From assembly GCA_005878665.1 (NCBI GenBank), contig VBLR01000158.1, positions 1-19,889 of the forward strand: a stretch of 19,889 nucleotides of DNA. Reading direction: 5' to 3'. The first letter of the stretch is position 1. Each line of letters begins with the position of its first letter. The position numbers and the translations under genes are program-made. The notes beneath the pieces are model-generated. The model was not told the origin of the DNA. It did not search any database and was given only the letters and a program-made list of their open reading frames with translations. Source of the DNA: Methanobacteriota archaeon. GTDB lineage: Archaea; Thermoplasmatota; Thermoplasmata; RBG-16-68-12. Positions 1-5,664 of this stretch are shown here, piece after piece.

Positions 1-165
1 TGCTACTTCTACGCCCACACGAACCTGGCGCGGGTGTACCTGCAGAAAGGGATGCGCGAGAAGGCGCGGAAGTCGCTCCTCGCCGCGCTCCGCGTGAATC
101 CCGAGTACGAACCGGCGCAAGAGCTCCTGCGGCGCATCGACGGCACGTCGGGCTACTTTGCTTGA
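1..165 (+). CDS. TPR-repeat protein, C-terminal fragment (5' end outside window)
   Basis: An open frame runs from base 1 to a TGA at 163-165 and gives 54 residues. It contains one recognisable tetratricopeptide helix pair: the stretch starting YAHTNLARVYLQKG, then a second helix with KARKSLLAAL and the usual Asn-Pro-x-Tyr-x-Pro-Ala turn (VNPEYEPAQELL). TPR repeats are protein-interaction scaffolds, so a scaffold or chaperone-like role is possible, but the function cannot be given because the rest of the protein is missing. The 3' end overlaps the convergent gene on the minus strand by 13 nt. Confidence 0.75.
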   Translation, partial: CYFYAHTNLARVYLQKGMREKARKSLLAALRVNPEYEPAQELLRRIDGTSGYFA

Positions 166-656
166 CGTGCGAGGACCACGTCGCGCAGGACATCAAAGTC
201 GGCGTCGGGAAGGGTCGCGTCGGGCCCCCTCGAAACGAGGATGTCCGCCGAGTCATTCGCGGTCGTCAGCAGGAGTCGGTCTTCGATCCGGCGATTCCCT
301 GCCCCGTCGACCGCGGGCCGCACGACGTGATCGATGCCTCGGACCGATCCGAGGTCGAGCGATCGCTGAATCATGTATCCTTGGAACTCTTTCACGTTCC
401 AGGCGCCGTGGACTTCGAGGTGAGCCCGGAGCTCGAGCAGGCGCCGGTCGGTGACGAGCAGGGTGCCCCCTTGCACCGGAAGGATGACGAGCGGCCGTTC
501 GTCGGATTCGAGATGCGCGCCGAACAGGGAGAGCCGGTACGGATCCCGTTTCGAGGTCCGTGCCGTGCCGAGAAATGCGACGTCGTCGAAAGCGTCCGCG
601 TCTTGCATCCGACCGCCGATGGACACGCGGGAGATGAAGGTTCGTGCCTCGATCAA
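153..656 (-). CDS. PH-like domain protein of unknown function
   Basis: This 167-residue protein has a central segment (about residues 57-110) with the pattern of bacterial/archaeal PH-like domains: a hydrophobic strand, then GGTLLVTDRRLLEL, a short acidic/aromatic stretch, and a strand ending in SVRGIDH. The 'TDRRL' turn is the most characteristic piece. It continues with alternating strands (RIEDRLLLTTANDSADILV) and ends in an amphipathic helix. There is no signal peptide or membrane helix, so it is probably cytosolic. The start is uncertain: TTG at 656 opens the longest frame, but ATG at 608 (residue 17) is a reasonable alternative. It converges with and overlaps the TPR gene at its 3' end and is divergent from the gene at 704. 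Specific function is unknown. Confidence 0.7.
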   Translation of the reverse strand: MIEARTFISRVSIGGRMQDADAFDDVAFLGTARTSKRDPYRLSLFGAHLESDERPLVILPVQGGTLLVTDRRLLELRAHLEVHGAWNVKEFQGYMIQRSLDLGSVRGIDHVVRPAVDGAGNRRIEDRLLLTTANDSADILVSRGPDATLPDADFDVLRDVVLARQAK

Positions 657-669
657 TCCATGGGCCAGC

Positions 670-677
670 CTTAAGTG
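670..677 (+). promoter_or_regulatory. TATA-like box between divergent genes
   Basis: CTTAAGTG lies in the 47-nt gap between the divergent genes. Its centre is about 31 nt upstream of the TTG start at 704, which fits an archaeal promoter giving a leaderless or nearly leaderless transcript. The CTTAAG core is palindromic, so it might also serve the minus-strand gene, but the spacing there (about 14 nt to the TTG at 656) would be too short. Assignment is from spacing and base composition only. Confidence 0.4.
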
Positions 678-703
678 AACCGGGACCTTGATACCGGCGA
701 ACC

Positions 704-1294
704 TTGACGTCGACCAAAGTGGACGAGGCGAAGGCGGCCCTGGAGCGGGGCGAGTTCGACGAGGCGTTTCGTCTCTCCGAGGAGGCGCAGACGGAAGGGC
801 CCGACGACCCGGCGGCCCGAGAGCTGTACGCTGTGATTCACCTCGCCCGAGCGATTCGTCTCTCGGACCGCGCGCGCGAGGCCCGCCGCCAGGACTTGCT
901 CCGTCGCGAGATCGACTTTGACGAGGAGTTCCAGGACGGTCCGGAGGTCGCGCGAGCCTACGATGACGCCGCCGCGGCGATCGACGATGTCCTGCGGGTC
1001 GCCCCCGATCACTGGAAGGCCCGCATGCTGAAGGCCGCCCTCGTGTTCCGCCGCGACCGCGAATCGGGACGGCCGCAGGCGCTCGAGATCCTGCAGGCCC
1101 TGGCGGCCGCGGACCCGACGAACAAACAGATCCCCTTCACCATCCGGAAGATCGAGCGTCCCTGCGTCCGGTGCAGCGACACGGGATTCTGCCCGCATTG
1201 CAAGGGCCGCGGACAGCGGCGACTCTTGCGGATGGACCGCAAGTGCGAACGGTGTTACGGCCGCGGGATCTGCCCGGCCTGCGGCGTCCTGTGA
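704..1294 (+). CDS. TPR-like helical protein with C-terminal DnaJ-like double zinc cluster
   Basis: The 196-residue protein has two parts. Residues 1-145 are helical with TPR-like pairs (KAALERGEFDEAFRLSEEAQ; a second pair around residues 86-118, with DDVLRVAPDHWKARML). Residues 154-193 hold four CxxC pairs (C154/157, C163/166, C181/184, C190/193) with Gly-rich spacers such as CKGRG and CYGRG, which resemble the cysteine-rich zinc domain of DnaJ/Hsp40 and could bind two zinc ions. There is no J domain. The start is TTG at 704; an in-frame stop at 689-691 prevents extension, and GTG at 719 is an alternative. It ends one base before the convergent gene at 1295. A role in protein interaction or folding is an inference. 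Confidence 0.8.
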   Translation: MTSTKVDEAKAALERGEFDEAFRLSEEAQTEGPDDPAARELYAVIHLARAIRLSDRAREARRQDLLRREIDFDEEFQDGPEVARAYDDAAAAIDDVLRVAPDHWKARMLKAALVFRRDRESGRPQALEILQALAAADPTNKQIPFTIRKIERPCVRCSDTGFCPHCKGRGQRRLLRMDRKCERCYGRGICPACGVL

Positions 1295-1510
1295 TCATTC
1301 CTCTTCGTCGGGCAGGTCCGCGAGGGCGGGGTCCTTCCCTTCGATCCACTCGACGCGGTCCGCCCGGCCGAGTTCTCCGCAGATGAGACACTCCCACCCG
1401 AGGGCGTAGTCCTCGAACATCACGAGCCCGCGCTCCTCCTTGGAGCACTTCGGGCACGGCCCGGGCACGTAGCCGCTGACCCGGAACGCGCGGATGACCA
1501 CCTCGGTCAT
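1295..1510 (-). CDS. Small zinc-ribbon protein (71 aa)
   Basis: A 71-residue protein with a two-knuckle zinc ribbon: CPKC at residues 19-22 and CLIC at 40-43, separated by 17 residues, followed by an acidic tail ending in DEEE. The pattern CPKC...WECLICGE is typical of small archaeal zinc-ribbon proteins with no assigned function. The ATG start at 1510 lies 19 nt downstream of the stop of another small zinc-ribbon gene on the same strand (1530-1730), so the two are probably co-transcribed. A GGGGAT run about 7 nt upstream of the ATG could act as a weak Shine-Dalgarno sequence. It converges with the gene at 704-1294 with no spacer. Confidence 0.75.
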   Translation of the reverse strand: MTEVVIRAFRVSGYVPGPCPKCSKEERGLVMFEDYALGWECLICGELGRADRVEWIEGKDPALADLPDEEE

Positions 1511-1529
1511 GGACGGATCCCCGGGTGGC

Positions 1530-1730
1530 TCATTCCTCGGGGGCGTCGTCTTTGCCGGTCGGGTTCATGTACCAGTCGGGCACGCCCTGGTCGCCGCCGA
1601 GGTCGCACTTCGGGCAGACGTAATCGAGGATCGGATAGTTTCCGTGGGAGTGCTGGACGAAGAAGACTTTGTCGGAACCGCACTTCTCGCACTTCTGAGG
1701 CTCCGCGCCGATGTTCTTCCGGCTGAACAT
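1530..1730 (-). CDS. Small zinc-ribbon protein (66 aa)
   Basis: From the chosen ATG at 1730 the protein is 66 residues and begins MFSRKNIGAEPQKCEKC. It has CEKC and CPKC knuckles (residues 14-17 and 39-42) separated by a 21-residue hydrophobic/aromatic stretch containing VFFVQHSHG and ILDYV, followed by an acidic tail. The frame stays open to an ATG at 1820, but the extra 30 residues are low in structure and the TATA-like box at 1756-1764 fits the 1730 start with almost no leader. It is the upstream partner of the zinc-ribbon gene at 1295-1510. Function is unknown; zinc binding is inferred from the cysteine pairs, and the His-Ser-His in the loop may be functional. Confidence 0.7.
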   Translation of the reverse strand: MFSRKNIGAEPQKCEKCGSDKVFFVQHSHGNYPILDYVCPKCDLGGDQGVPDWYMNPTGKDDAPEE

Positions 1731-1755
1731 TGTCCGCGCCACGCCGACGGGCGAA

Positions 1756-1764
1756 CATAAACTT
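1756..1764 (-). promoter_or_regulatory. TATA-like box for the zinc-ribbon gene pair
   Basis: On the minus strand this reads AAGTTTATG. Its centre is about 30 nt before the ATG at 1730. It resembles the AAAGTTTAT box of the divergent VOC gene, which supports both being real archaeal promoters with leaderless or short-leader transcripts. Confidence 0.5.
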
Positions 1765-1845
1765 GCCGGTCTCGGGGTTCGGCACCTGAATCTCCACTCA
1801 GTCGTCTCGGGGTCTGACATGATCGCCAGGTCCCAGTACCGAAGG

Positions 1846-1854
1846 AAAGTTTAT
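1846..1854 (+). promoter_or_regulatory. TATA-like box for the VOC gene
   Basis: AAAGTTTAT lies with its centre 31 nt upstream of the ATG at 1881 in otherwise GC-rich DNA. No Shine-Dalgarno run precedes the ATG, so a leaderless transcript is the simplest reading. Confidence 0.6.
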
Positions 1855-1880
1855 CGCCCCTCTCTTGGGTCTCGGGAATC

Positions 1881-2243
1881 ATGGAGAACGGCACGGTGCG
1901 AATCGGGTCGATCGTGATCGACGTCGACGACTTCGATCGAATGTTGTCTTTCTGGCAGGCGGCGCTTCGCTACGTGCCAGGTAGGCCGCCCACTCCCGGA
2001 GACCCGTTCGTGATCTTGAAGGACCCGGAGGGAAACGGGCCCAACCTCTCGATCGATGGGATGCCGCCCGAGCGAGGCCGATTGCATCTCGACCTGTACA
2101 CGGACAACCAGGAAGGTGAGGTCGAACGGTTGCTGGGCCTCGGCGCGACCCGCTACCGGCCGAGGGAGCCGGGAGAAGACTTCGTAGTCCTCGAGGATCC
2201 CGAGGGTAACCTGTTCTGCGTCGTCGACACGAAGGGCTCTTGA
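1881..2243 (+). CDS. VOC superfamily (Glyoxalase_6-like) protein
   Basis: The 120-residue protein has the paired beta-alpha-beta-beta-beta arrangement of the vicinal oxygen chelate fold. Module one is residues 6-58 (IGSIVIDVDDFDRMLSFW, then FVILKDPEGNGPNLSI); module two is 66-118 (GRLHLDLYTDNQEGEVERLL, then EDFVVLEDPEGNLFCVVD). The HLDLYTD and DPEGNLFCVVD signatures match the Glyoxalase_6-type family, whose members are small-molecule binding proteins or enzymes of mostly unknown substrate. Candidate metal-site residues are H69 and E108, but one usual ligand in strand 1 is not a histidine here, so metal binding is not assured. The start is ATG with a TATA-like box at leaderless spacing. The ABM-like gene follows 19 nt downstream. 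Confidence 0.85.
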   Translation: MENGTVRIGSIVIDVDDFDRMLSFWQAALRYVPGRPPTPGDPFVILKDPEGNGPNLSIDGMPPERGRLHLDLYTDNQEGEVERLLGLGATRYRPREPGEDFVVLEDPEGNLFCVVDTKGS

Positions 2244-2262
2244 ACCGGCCTCCGCAAGGTCT

Positions 2263-2604
2263 TTGGGAGTCGGCCGCCGTCCGCCAGACACGTTCCTCCG
2301 GTTCTCGCGCTTCCGGTTCAAGGAGGGCAAGGAGGCCGAAGGGCTCGATATTCTCCGGAGACATTCGGCGGCGATCAAGTCGGCACCCGGTTGCCGAGAC
2401 GTCTGGCTGGCGCAAGGCCAGCATCCCGCGACGGAATGCGTGGTGGTCGCCTTGTTTGAGAACGAGGACTCGTTGCGGCGCCTCGAGGGGAAGCTCCGTT
2501 CCGATCCGCTGCGCGGGGGCGACTTCTTCGCACTGCTTTCCCTGACGACCCAGCCGCCCGACGTAACGCAGTACGAAGTCCGGTCGCAGTCGACTGGGTG
2601 CTGA
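2263..2604 (+). CDS. ABM-like (dimeric alpha/beta-barrel) protein
   Basis: A 113-residue protein with a ferredoxin-like ABM/EthD-type pattern: strand (FLRFSRFRFKEG), helix (residues 23-39, ending IKSAPGC), strand (RDVWLAQGQ), strand (TECVVVALFEN), then a helix with SLRRLEGKL. 'KEGKEAEGLDILRRH...APGC' is the typical first half of antibiotic-biosynthesis-monooxygenase-like proteins, which form dimers and include cofactor-free oxygenases, heme-binding proteins and non-enzymatic regulators. No catalytic residue can be assigned. The start is TTG at 2263, with AAGGT just upstream as a possible weak SD; the exact start is uncertain. It is probably co-transcribed with the VOC gene, and such VOC/ABM pairs may act on the same small molecule, which is an inference. 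Confidence 0.65.
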   Translation: MGVGRRPPDTFLRFSRFRFKEGKEAEGLDILRRHSAAIKSAPGCRDVWLAQGQHPATECVVVALFENEDSLRRLEGKLRSDPLRGGDFFALLSLTTQPPDVTQYEVRSQSTGC

Positions 2605-2610
2605 CGACAC

Positions 2611-2618
2611 GCTTATGC
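2611..2618 (+). promoter_or_regulatory. Weak TATA-like box for the gene at 2650
   Basis: GCTTATGC lies about 36 nt before the ATG at 2650. A GGGGGAG run at 2640-2646 immediately precedes the ATG with only a 3-nt spacer, so a short leader with SD-type initiation is possible. Both assignments rest on spacing only. Confidence 0.3.
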
Positions 2619-2649
2619 TCGATGTAAAGCATCCGGACCGGGGGAGAGC

Positions 2650-3333
2650 ATGGCGGCCGGTTTCAGCGCCCTTGACAAGCGAATCAATCGAGATACTGAA
2701 GCGTTGCACGACTTCCTCTGGCACGGAGAACAGAAACAGGAGAAAACCTTGATCCGTAGCTTGCGCAACGACGCCCGAGCCGCCGATTCGTTCTTGCATC
2801 TCGGAGGTCGCCTTCGTGCGAACGCGGACGCGTTGGCAAGGGACCTGAAATCCTCAGGCAATGGGGAATCGCTCTTCGAATTGCTCTCGCACTCGTGGGG
2901 CCTTGGCGCGGCGACGGTCCTCTACTCCAAGCGGAGTTACCGAGGCGCCGCGGAACGATCCAAAGGTGTCGTCTCGAGCGCCAGTATCGGAGTTTGCGCG
3001 AATGCAGGATGTTTCGAATTCGTCGAGGAATGGGAAGCCGGGAAGACTGATTTCGAAACGTACACGGGCAAGCTCGCGGGCTTCTTGGAACCGAAAGGCT
3101 ACATGGACTCGGGCCAGTTCAAACGAGTCCTGAATGCGGTGTACGACTTCGCAATGAGTTGGAATGCAGTCGCTAGTAAGGCGGAGCAGGCCCTCGCCGC
3201 GCGGGCTGCCATCGAGGGCGCAGGATGGTGTCTTCTGACGAGCGTCGCGATTCGCGAACTCTTAGGGGTCCCGCCCAAGTTCTCGAGTCGTGACTTCGCC
3301 AACATCGTGGAGAGGATTGCAGTCCGGACGTAG
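2650..3333 (+). CDS. Unrecognised helical protein (227 aa)
   Basis: I do not recognise this family. The 227-residue protein is almost entirely helical and soluble. Residues 1-75 are charged helices (DKRINRDTEALHDFLWHGEQ, then RSLRNDARAADSFLHLGGRL). A central segment (about 80-120) is richer in Gly and Ser and contains SHSWGLGAATVLYSKRSYRG. The C-terminal half is helical and ends in SRDFANIVERIAVRT. Two cysteines at 115 and 120 are close together (CANAGC) but no zinc site is evident. There is no signal peptide or membrane helix. The codon composition looks less GC-rich than in the flanking genes, which may indicate transfer. The gene converges with thyX across a 28-nt gap. The ATG start follows a purine-rich run. 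Confidence 0.65.
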   Translation: MAAGFSALDKRINRDTEALHDFLWHGEQKQEKTLIRSLRNDARAADSFLHLGGRLRANADALARDLKSSGNGESLFELLSHSWGLGAATVLYSKRSYRGAAERSKGVVSSASIGVCANAGCFEFVEEWEAGKTDFETYTGKLAGFLEPKGYMDSGQFKRVLNAVYDFAMSWNAVASKAEQALAARAAIEGAGWCLLTSVAIRELLGVPPKFSSRDFANIVERIAVRT

Positions 3334-3361
3334 CTAGCCTCTAAGCGATTCTGCCTGCAGG

Positions 3362-5203
3362 TTACACCTTGGAACGCAGCTTGGGTCGGTAGGATTTCGT
3401 GCCATCGGGGAGCTCGGTCGTCACGAAATCGCTGTACAGGTAAGGGTAGTCTCGGATACAGATCTCTGCAATCTGATTGAAGACCATTCGGATTTCGACC
3501 TCGGCCGACGGATCCGTTCGCATCTCGATCACCCATCGGAGCGTGCGGTGGTTCGCGGACCAGATCAGATTCGTCGCGATGCCATCGGGGAGGATGCGCC
3601 TCAACGCGGATGTTAGGCGTTTCTTTGCGTCCATCGGCAACGAATCCCAATCGACACGCTCCTCCAACTCTCGATAGGCTCGCTCGCTCCCTTCAACGGC
3701 CTTGCGCATGCTCTCGCTCTGCTCGTTCGTCAGCTCATCGGGTATCCAGAACCGGATATCCCTTGGGCGTACGTATCGGAGCGATTCCTGACTGATCGCG
3801 GTCCCAACTCGGTGACGAACGATTTCGTGAGTTGTGACGCGACTTGTGTTGAGGATGGCAAATGAAACCCATCCGTGCTCGAGGAGGCTGCCATCACCGC
3901 GAGAGATGACATTCCCGAAGTAGTCGGCGGCGGACTCTCGGATCTTTTTCACGTTTGGGTTCAGTCCTGGCTCGTACGACTCGTAGCAATTGCCGCACCA
4001 CACGGGCTTCCTGTTCCTTCTTACAAGTATGATCCCGTTTTCAGTGGACACGCACCAGACGGGCCCTTCATAGCGAACCCATCGTCGGTGTTTGGCGTAT
4101 GTGACCGGGGCACCTCGCTCACGGAGTTCCCTGATGAAATAGTATGGGTGCCCGTTGAGAGGGTAGGAATAAATGCTAGCTGCTATCCCCATTCGGATCA
4201 AGAGTTCTTGGACGTCGTCCGCCAATCGCTCGGATACCGTGTTGTAAATCCTCGTTCCGTGGGCCGTGCTGTGTCCGTCGCCCATCCACATGGCGTCATA
4301 CAGAATGCGAAGCGATGAAGAGTCCAACGCCATGATTTCCCTTGGAATGGTCTTGTTCCTCGACCCTTTTCCAAACCGCCTGAAGTGGCCGGCGAGTGCT
4401 CTCCCGCCTCCCACGTGGAGGAACTTCACTTTCGGATTTCGAGGATCGGGATAGACGCCTAAAGGCAGACCGGCTTTTCTGACCGCAGAGACCATATCCG
4501 TCAGAACCGGAGCTTTCGATTGAGTGAGCCCAATTCCTCCCCCAGAACCAGGCTGCTCGTAAATGTGGCCTTCGGAAAGATAGTAGCCAGCCAGCCGCAG
4601 GTATGCATCGCGCGGGATGGTCAATCCTCCGATGGTATTGACGCGACTCCCGTAGCTGCCGTGTTGATTTGCCACCCGTTGGCTCAGTTGAGCGGGGGGG
4701 ACCATGAAAGCCGACCTTCGCTCACCGTCGAAAGGGGAGCCCGCGATGCGAAACCGGTAGGCCGAGTTACCCAAGTCCCGTGCCTCGACGATTTGGAAAT
4801 CACCTCCCTTGGGCTGGACGTACATTCTGTGCTCTGGGGTGACCAGGAGGCTTACGTGCTGGTGATCGATGGACAACATGTCGCCGCTGTATTCGTATCT
4901 CCAGACCTTGTGGGGCTGAAACTCGGTTGCCCCGGTCGTTTGATTCAAGGTCGCAACCATCTCGCTTCCAGTCAGGTTCGAGCTTCGCATCCACCCTACA
5001 CTCGTCAGAATCTCGGTCTCTGGGTCGTAGCACATGCGCCCCGCGAACTCCGCGAGGGCTTGACCGTCTGTCCCGCGCGTGCTGACGAATCGCTCGATGG
5101 ACTGAGGGCTCACCCCGATTTCTGCCATCGCTCGACGTAATGCGTCGTGATCGACGACCGTCTCTCCAATCTTGATAACTGTTGGACGAACCGCGCGCAT
5201 CAT
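3362..5203 (-). CDS. thyX: Flavin-dependent thymidylate synthase ThyX, intein-containing precursor
   Basis: ThyX makes dTMP from dUMP using methylene-tetrahydrofolate, FAD and NADPH. From the ATG at 5203 the precursor is 613 residues: N-extein 1-57 (ending EFAGRM), intein 58-405, C-extein 406-613 (starting CYESYEPG). The spliced enzyme would be 265 residues, a normal ThyX length. The C-extein has the signature around residues 463-477 (RHRVGTAISQESLRY) and the dUMP/FAD-binding C-terminal block (NLIWSANHRTLRW, MRTDPSAEVEIR). The signature has eight residues between RHR and Ser instead of the textbook seven. The frame is open to GTG at 5269, which would overlap the upstream gene by 10 nt; I prefer ATG 5203 (or 5200) because a TATA-like box lies about 32 nt upstream and ThyX homology begins after it. 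Splicing is required for activity because the intein splits a conserved region. Confidence 0.93.
   Translation of the reverse strand: MMRAVRPTVIKIGETVVDHDALRRAMAEIGVSPQSIERFVSTRGTDGQALAEFAGRMCYDPETEILTSVGWMRSSNLTGSEMVATLNQTTGATEFQPHKVWRYEYSGDMLSIDHQHVSLLVTPEHRMYVQPKGGDFQIVEARDLGNSAYRFRIAGSPFDGERRSAFMVPPAQLSQRVANQHGSYGSRVNTIGGLTIPRDAYLRLAGYYLSEGHIYEQPGSGGGIGLTQSKAPVLTDMVSAVRKAGLPLGVYPDPRNPKVKFLHVGGGRALAGHFRRFGKGSRNKTIPREIMALDSSSLRILYDAMWMGDGHSTAHGTRIYNTVSERLADDVQELLIRMGIAASIYSYPLNGHPYYFIRELRERGAPVTYAKHRRWVRYEGPVWCVSTENGIILVRRNRKPVWCGNCYESYEPGLNPNVKKIRESAADYFGNVISRGDGSLLEHGWVSFAILNTSRVTTHEIVRHRVGTAISQESLRYVRPRDIRFWIPDELTNEQSESMRKAVEGSERAYRELEERVDWDSLPMDAKKRLTSALRRILPDGIATNLIWSANHRTLRWVIEMRTDPSAEVEIRMVFNQIAEICIRDYPYLYSDFVTTELPDGTKSYRPKLRSKV
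3981..3988. repeat. 8-bp direct repeat at the C-extein border of the thyX intein
   Basis: TCGTAGCA on the plus strand is identical to 5025-5032. It encodes the Cys-Tyr at the start of the C-extein. Recombination between the two copies would remove exactly 1044 nt (348 codons), the whole intein, in frame. Confidence 0.8.
3989..5032 (-). mobile_element. LAGLIDADG intein in ThyX
   Basis: This 348-codon protein intron has every block of a large Hint-type intein (precursor numbering from ATG 5203). Block A starts at Cys58 (CYDPETEILTSVGWM). Block B is LLVTPEHRMYV with T122 and H125. The homing-endonuclease blocks are LAGYYLSEG (acidic E211) and ILYDAMWMGDG (acidic D309), so a two-motif LAGLIDADG nuclease appears intact. 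Block F is VWCVSTENGIILVRR and block G ends KPVWCGN before the +1 nucleophile Cys406. The penultimate residue is Gly404, not the common His. The insertion is in a conserved ThyX segment (RM|CYESYEPG). The DNA appears less GC-rich than the flanking genes, consistent with horizontal spread. Likely still able to splice and home; not proven from sequence. Confidence 0.93.
5025..5032. repeat. 8-bp direct repeat at the N-terminal border of the thyX intein
   Basis: TCGTAGCA on the plus strand, identical to 3981-3988. It encodes the first two residues (Cys-Tyr) of the intein plus two bases of the next codon. The match does not extend on either side. Confidence 0.8.
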
Positions 5204-5232
5204 GCGCCGTCGCAGAAGATGGCACACCCTCA

Positions 5233-5238
5233 GATAAG
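5233..5238 (-). promoter_or_regulatory. TATA-like box for thyX
   Basis: On the minus strand this reads CTTATC. It is centred about 32 nt before the paired ATG-ATG at 5203/5200. It lies within the 57-nt spacer between the ASCH/PUA-like gene and this start. It supports the ATG rather than the GTG at 5269 as the thyX start. Confidence 0.35.
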
Positions 5239-5259
5239 GGCTTCCGCCGGGTCCGCGAA

Positions 5260-5616
5260 TTACAGCCACCGGAACAGGACTTTCCAGAACTCGACCTTCT
5301 CGGGCTTCCGGACGCCGGCGAGGACCGTCTGCTCGACATGCTTCCGCTGCGCGTCCGCGGTCTCATATCCGGCCGACATCGCGTCGTAGGGGGATAGACG
5401 CTCCAATGTCGTCTTCTCGACGAGGATCGCCTGGCCTTCTCCGACGACTTCGTCCTTGAATTTCACGACGAGTCGATTCCCCGGGACCAGGGCGATCCGA
5501 TCGTGTTCCTGAGAGGACAGGTACGTCTGGTACACGTACTGTTTCCGGGTCTTTTCCTCCGCGCCGGGATACGCGATGACGATCGTCTTCGGCGGCGCGG
5601 CGTTCGGCGGGATCAT
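5260..5616 (-). CDS. ASCH/PUA-like domain protein
   Basis: A 118-residue protein with a compact beta-rich core. After a Pro-rich start it has a helix/strand (RKQYVYQTYLSSQEHDRIAL), then a strand pair typical of PUA/ASCH barrels (GNRLVVKFKDEVVGEGQAILVE), a helix with LSPYDAMSAGYETADAQRKHV, and a closing strand (VEFWKVLFRWL). PUA and ASCH domains bind RNA or nucleic-acid-derived ligands; which applies here cannot be told. There is no membrane segment. The ATG start at 5616 lies 48 nt below the bcp stop on the same strand, with no strong promoter of its own, so co-transcription with bcp is likely. The family call rests on pattern recognition and is moderate. Confidence 0.6.
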   Translation of the reverse strand: MIPPNAAPPKTIVIAYPGAEEKTRKQYVYQTYLSSQEHDRIALVPGNRLVVKFKDEVVGEGQAILVEKTTLERLSPYDAMSAGYETADAQRKHVEQTVLAGVRKPEKVEFWKVLFRWL

Positions 5617-5664
5617 TGGCTTCTCGGTGTCGGAATCGACGAACGAAGATGAAGCTTTCTCCGG

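Noticed and set aside
1507..1797. Alternative minus-strand frame beginning MEIQVPNPETGKF over the small zinc-ribbon gene
   Set aside because: The start looks protein-like, but the frame soon becomes Arg-rich shadow sequence and lacks the CxxC pairs, and its first codons coincide with the TATA-like box. The frame with CEKC/CPKC is preferred.
5204..5269. GTG at 5269 as the thyX start
   Set aside because: It overlaps the upstream gene, adds a basic segment not typical of ThyX, and lacks promoter support; ATG 5203 fits a TATA-like box.
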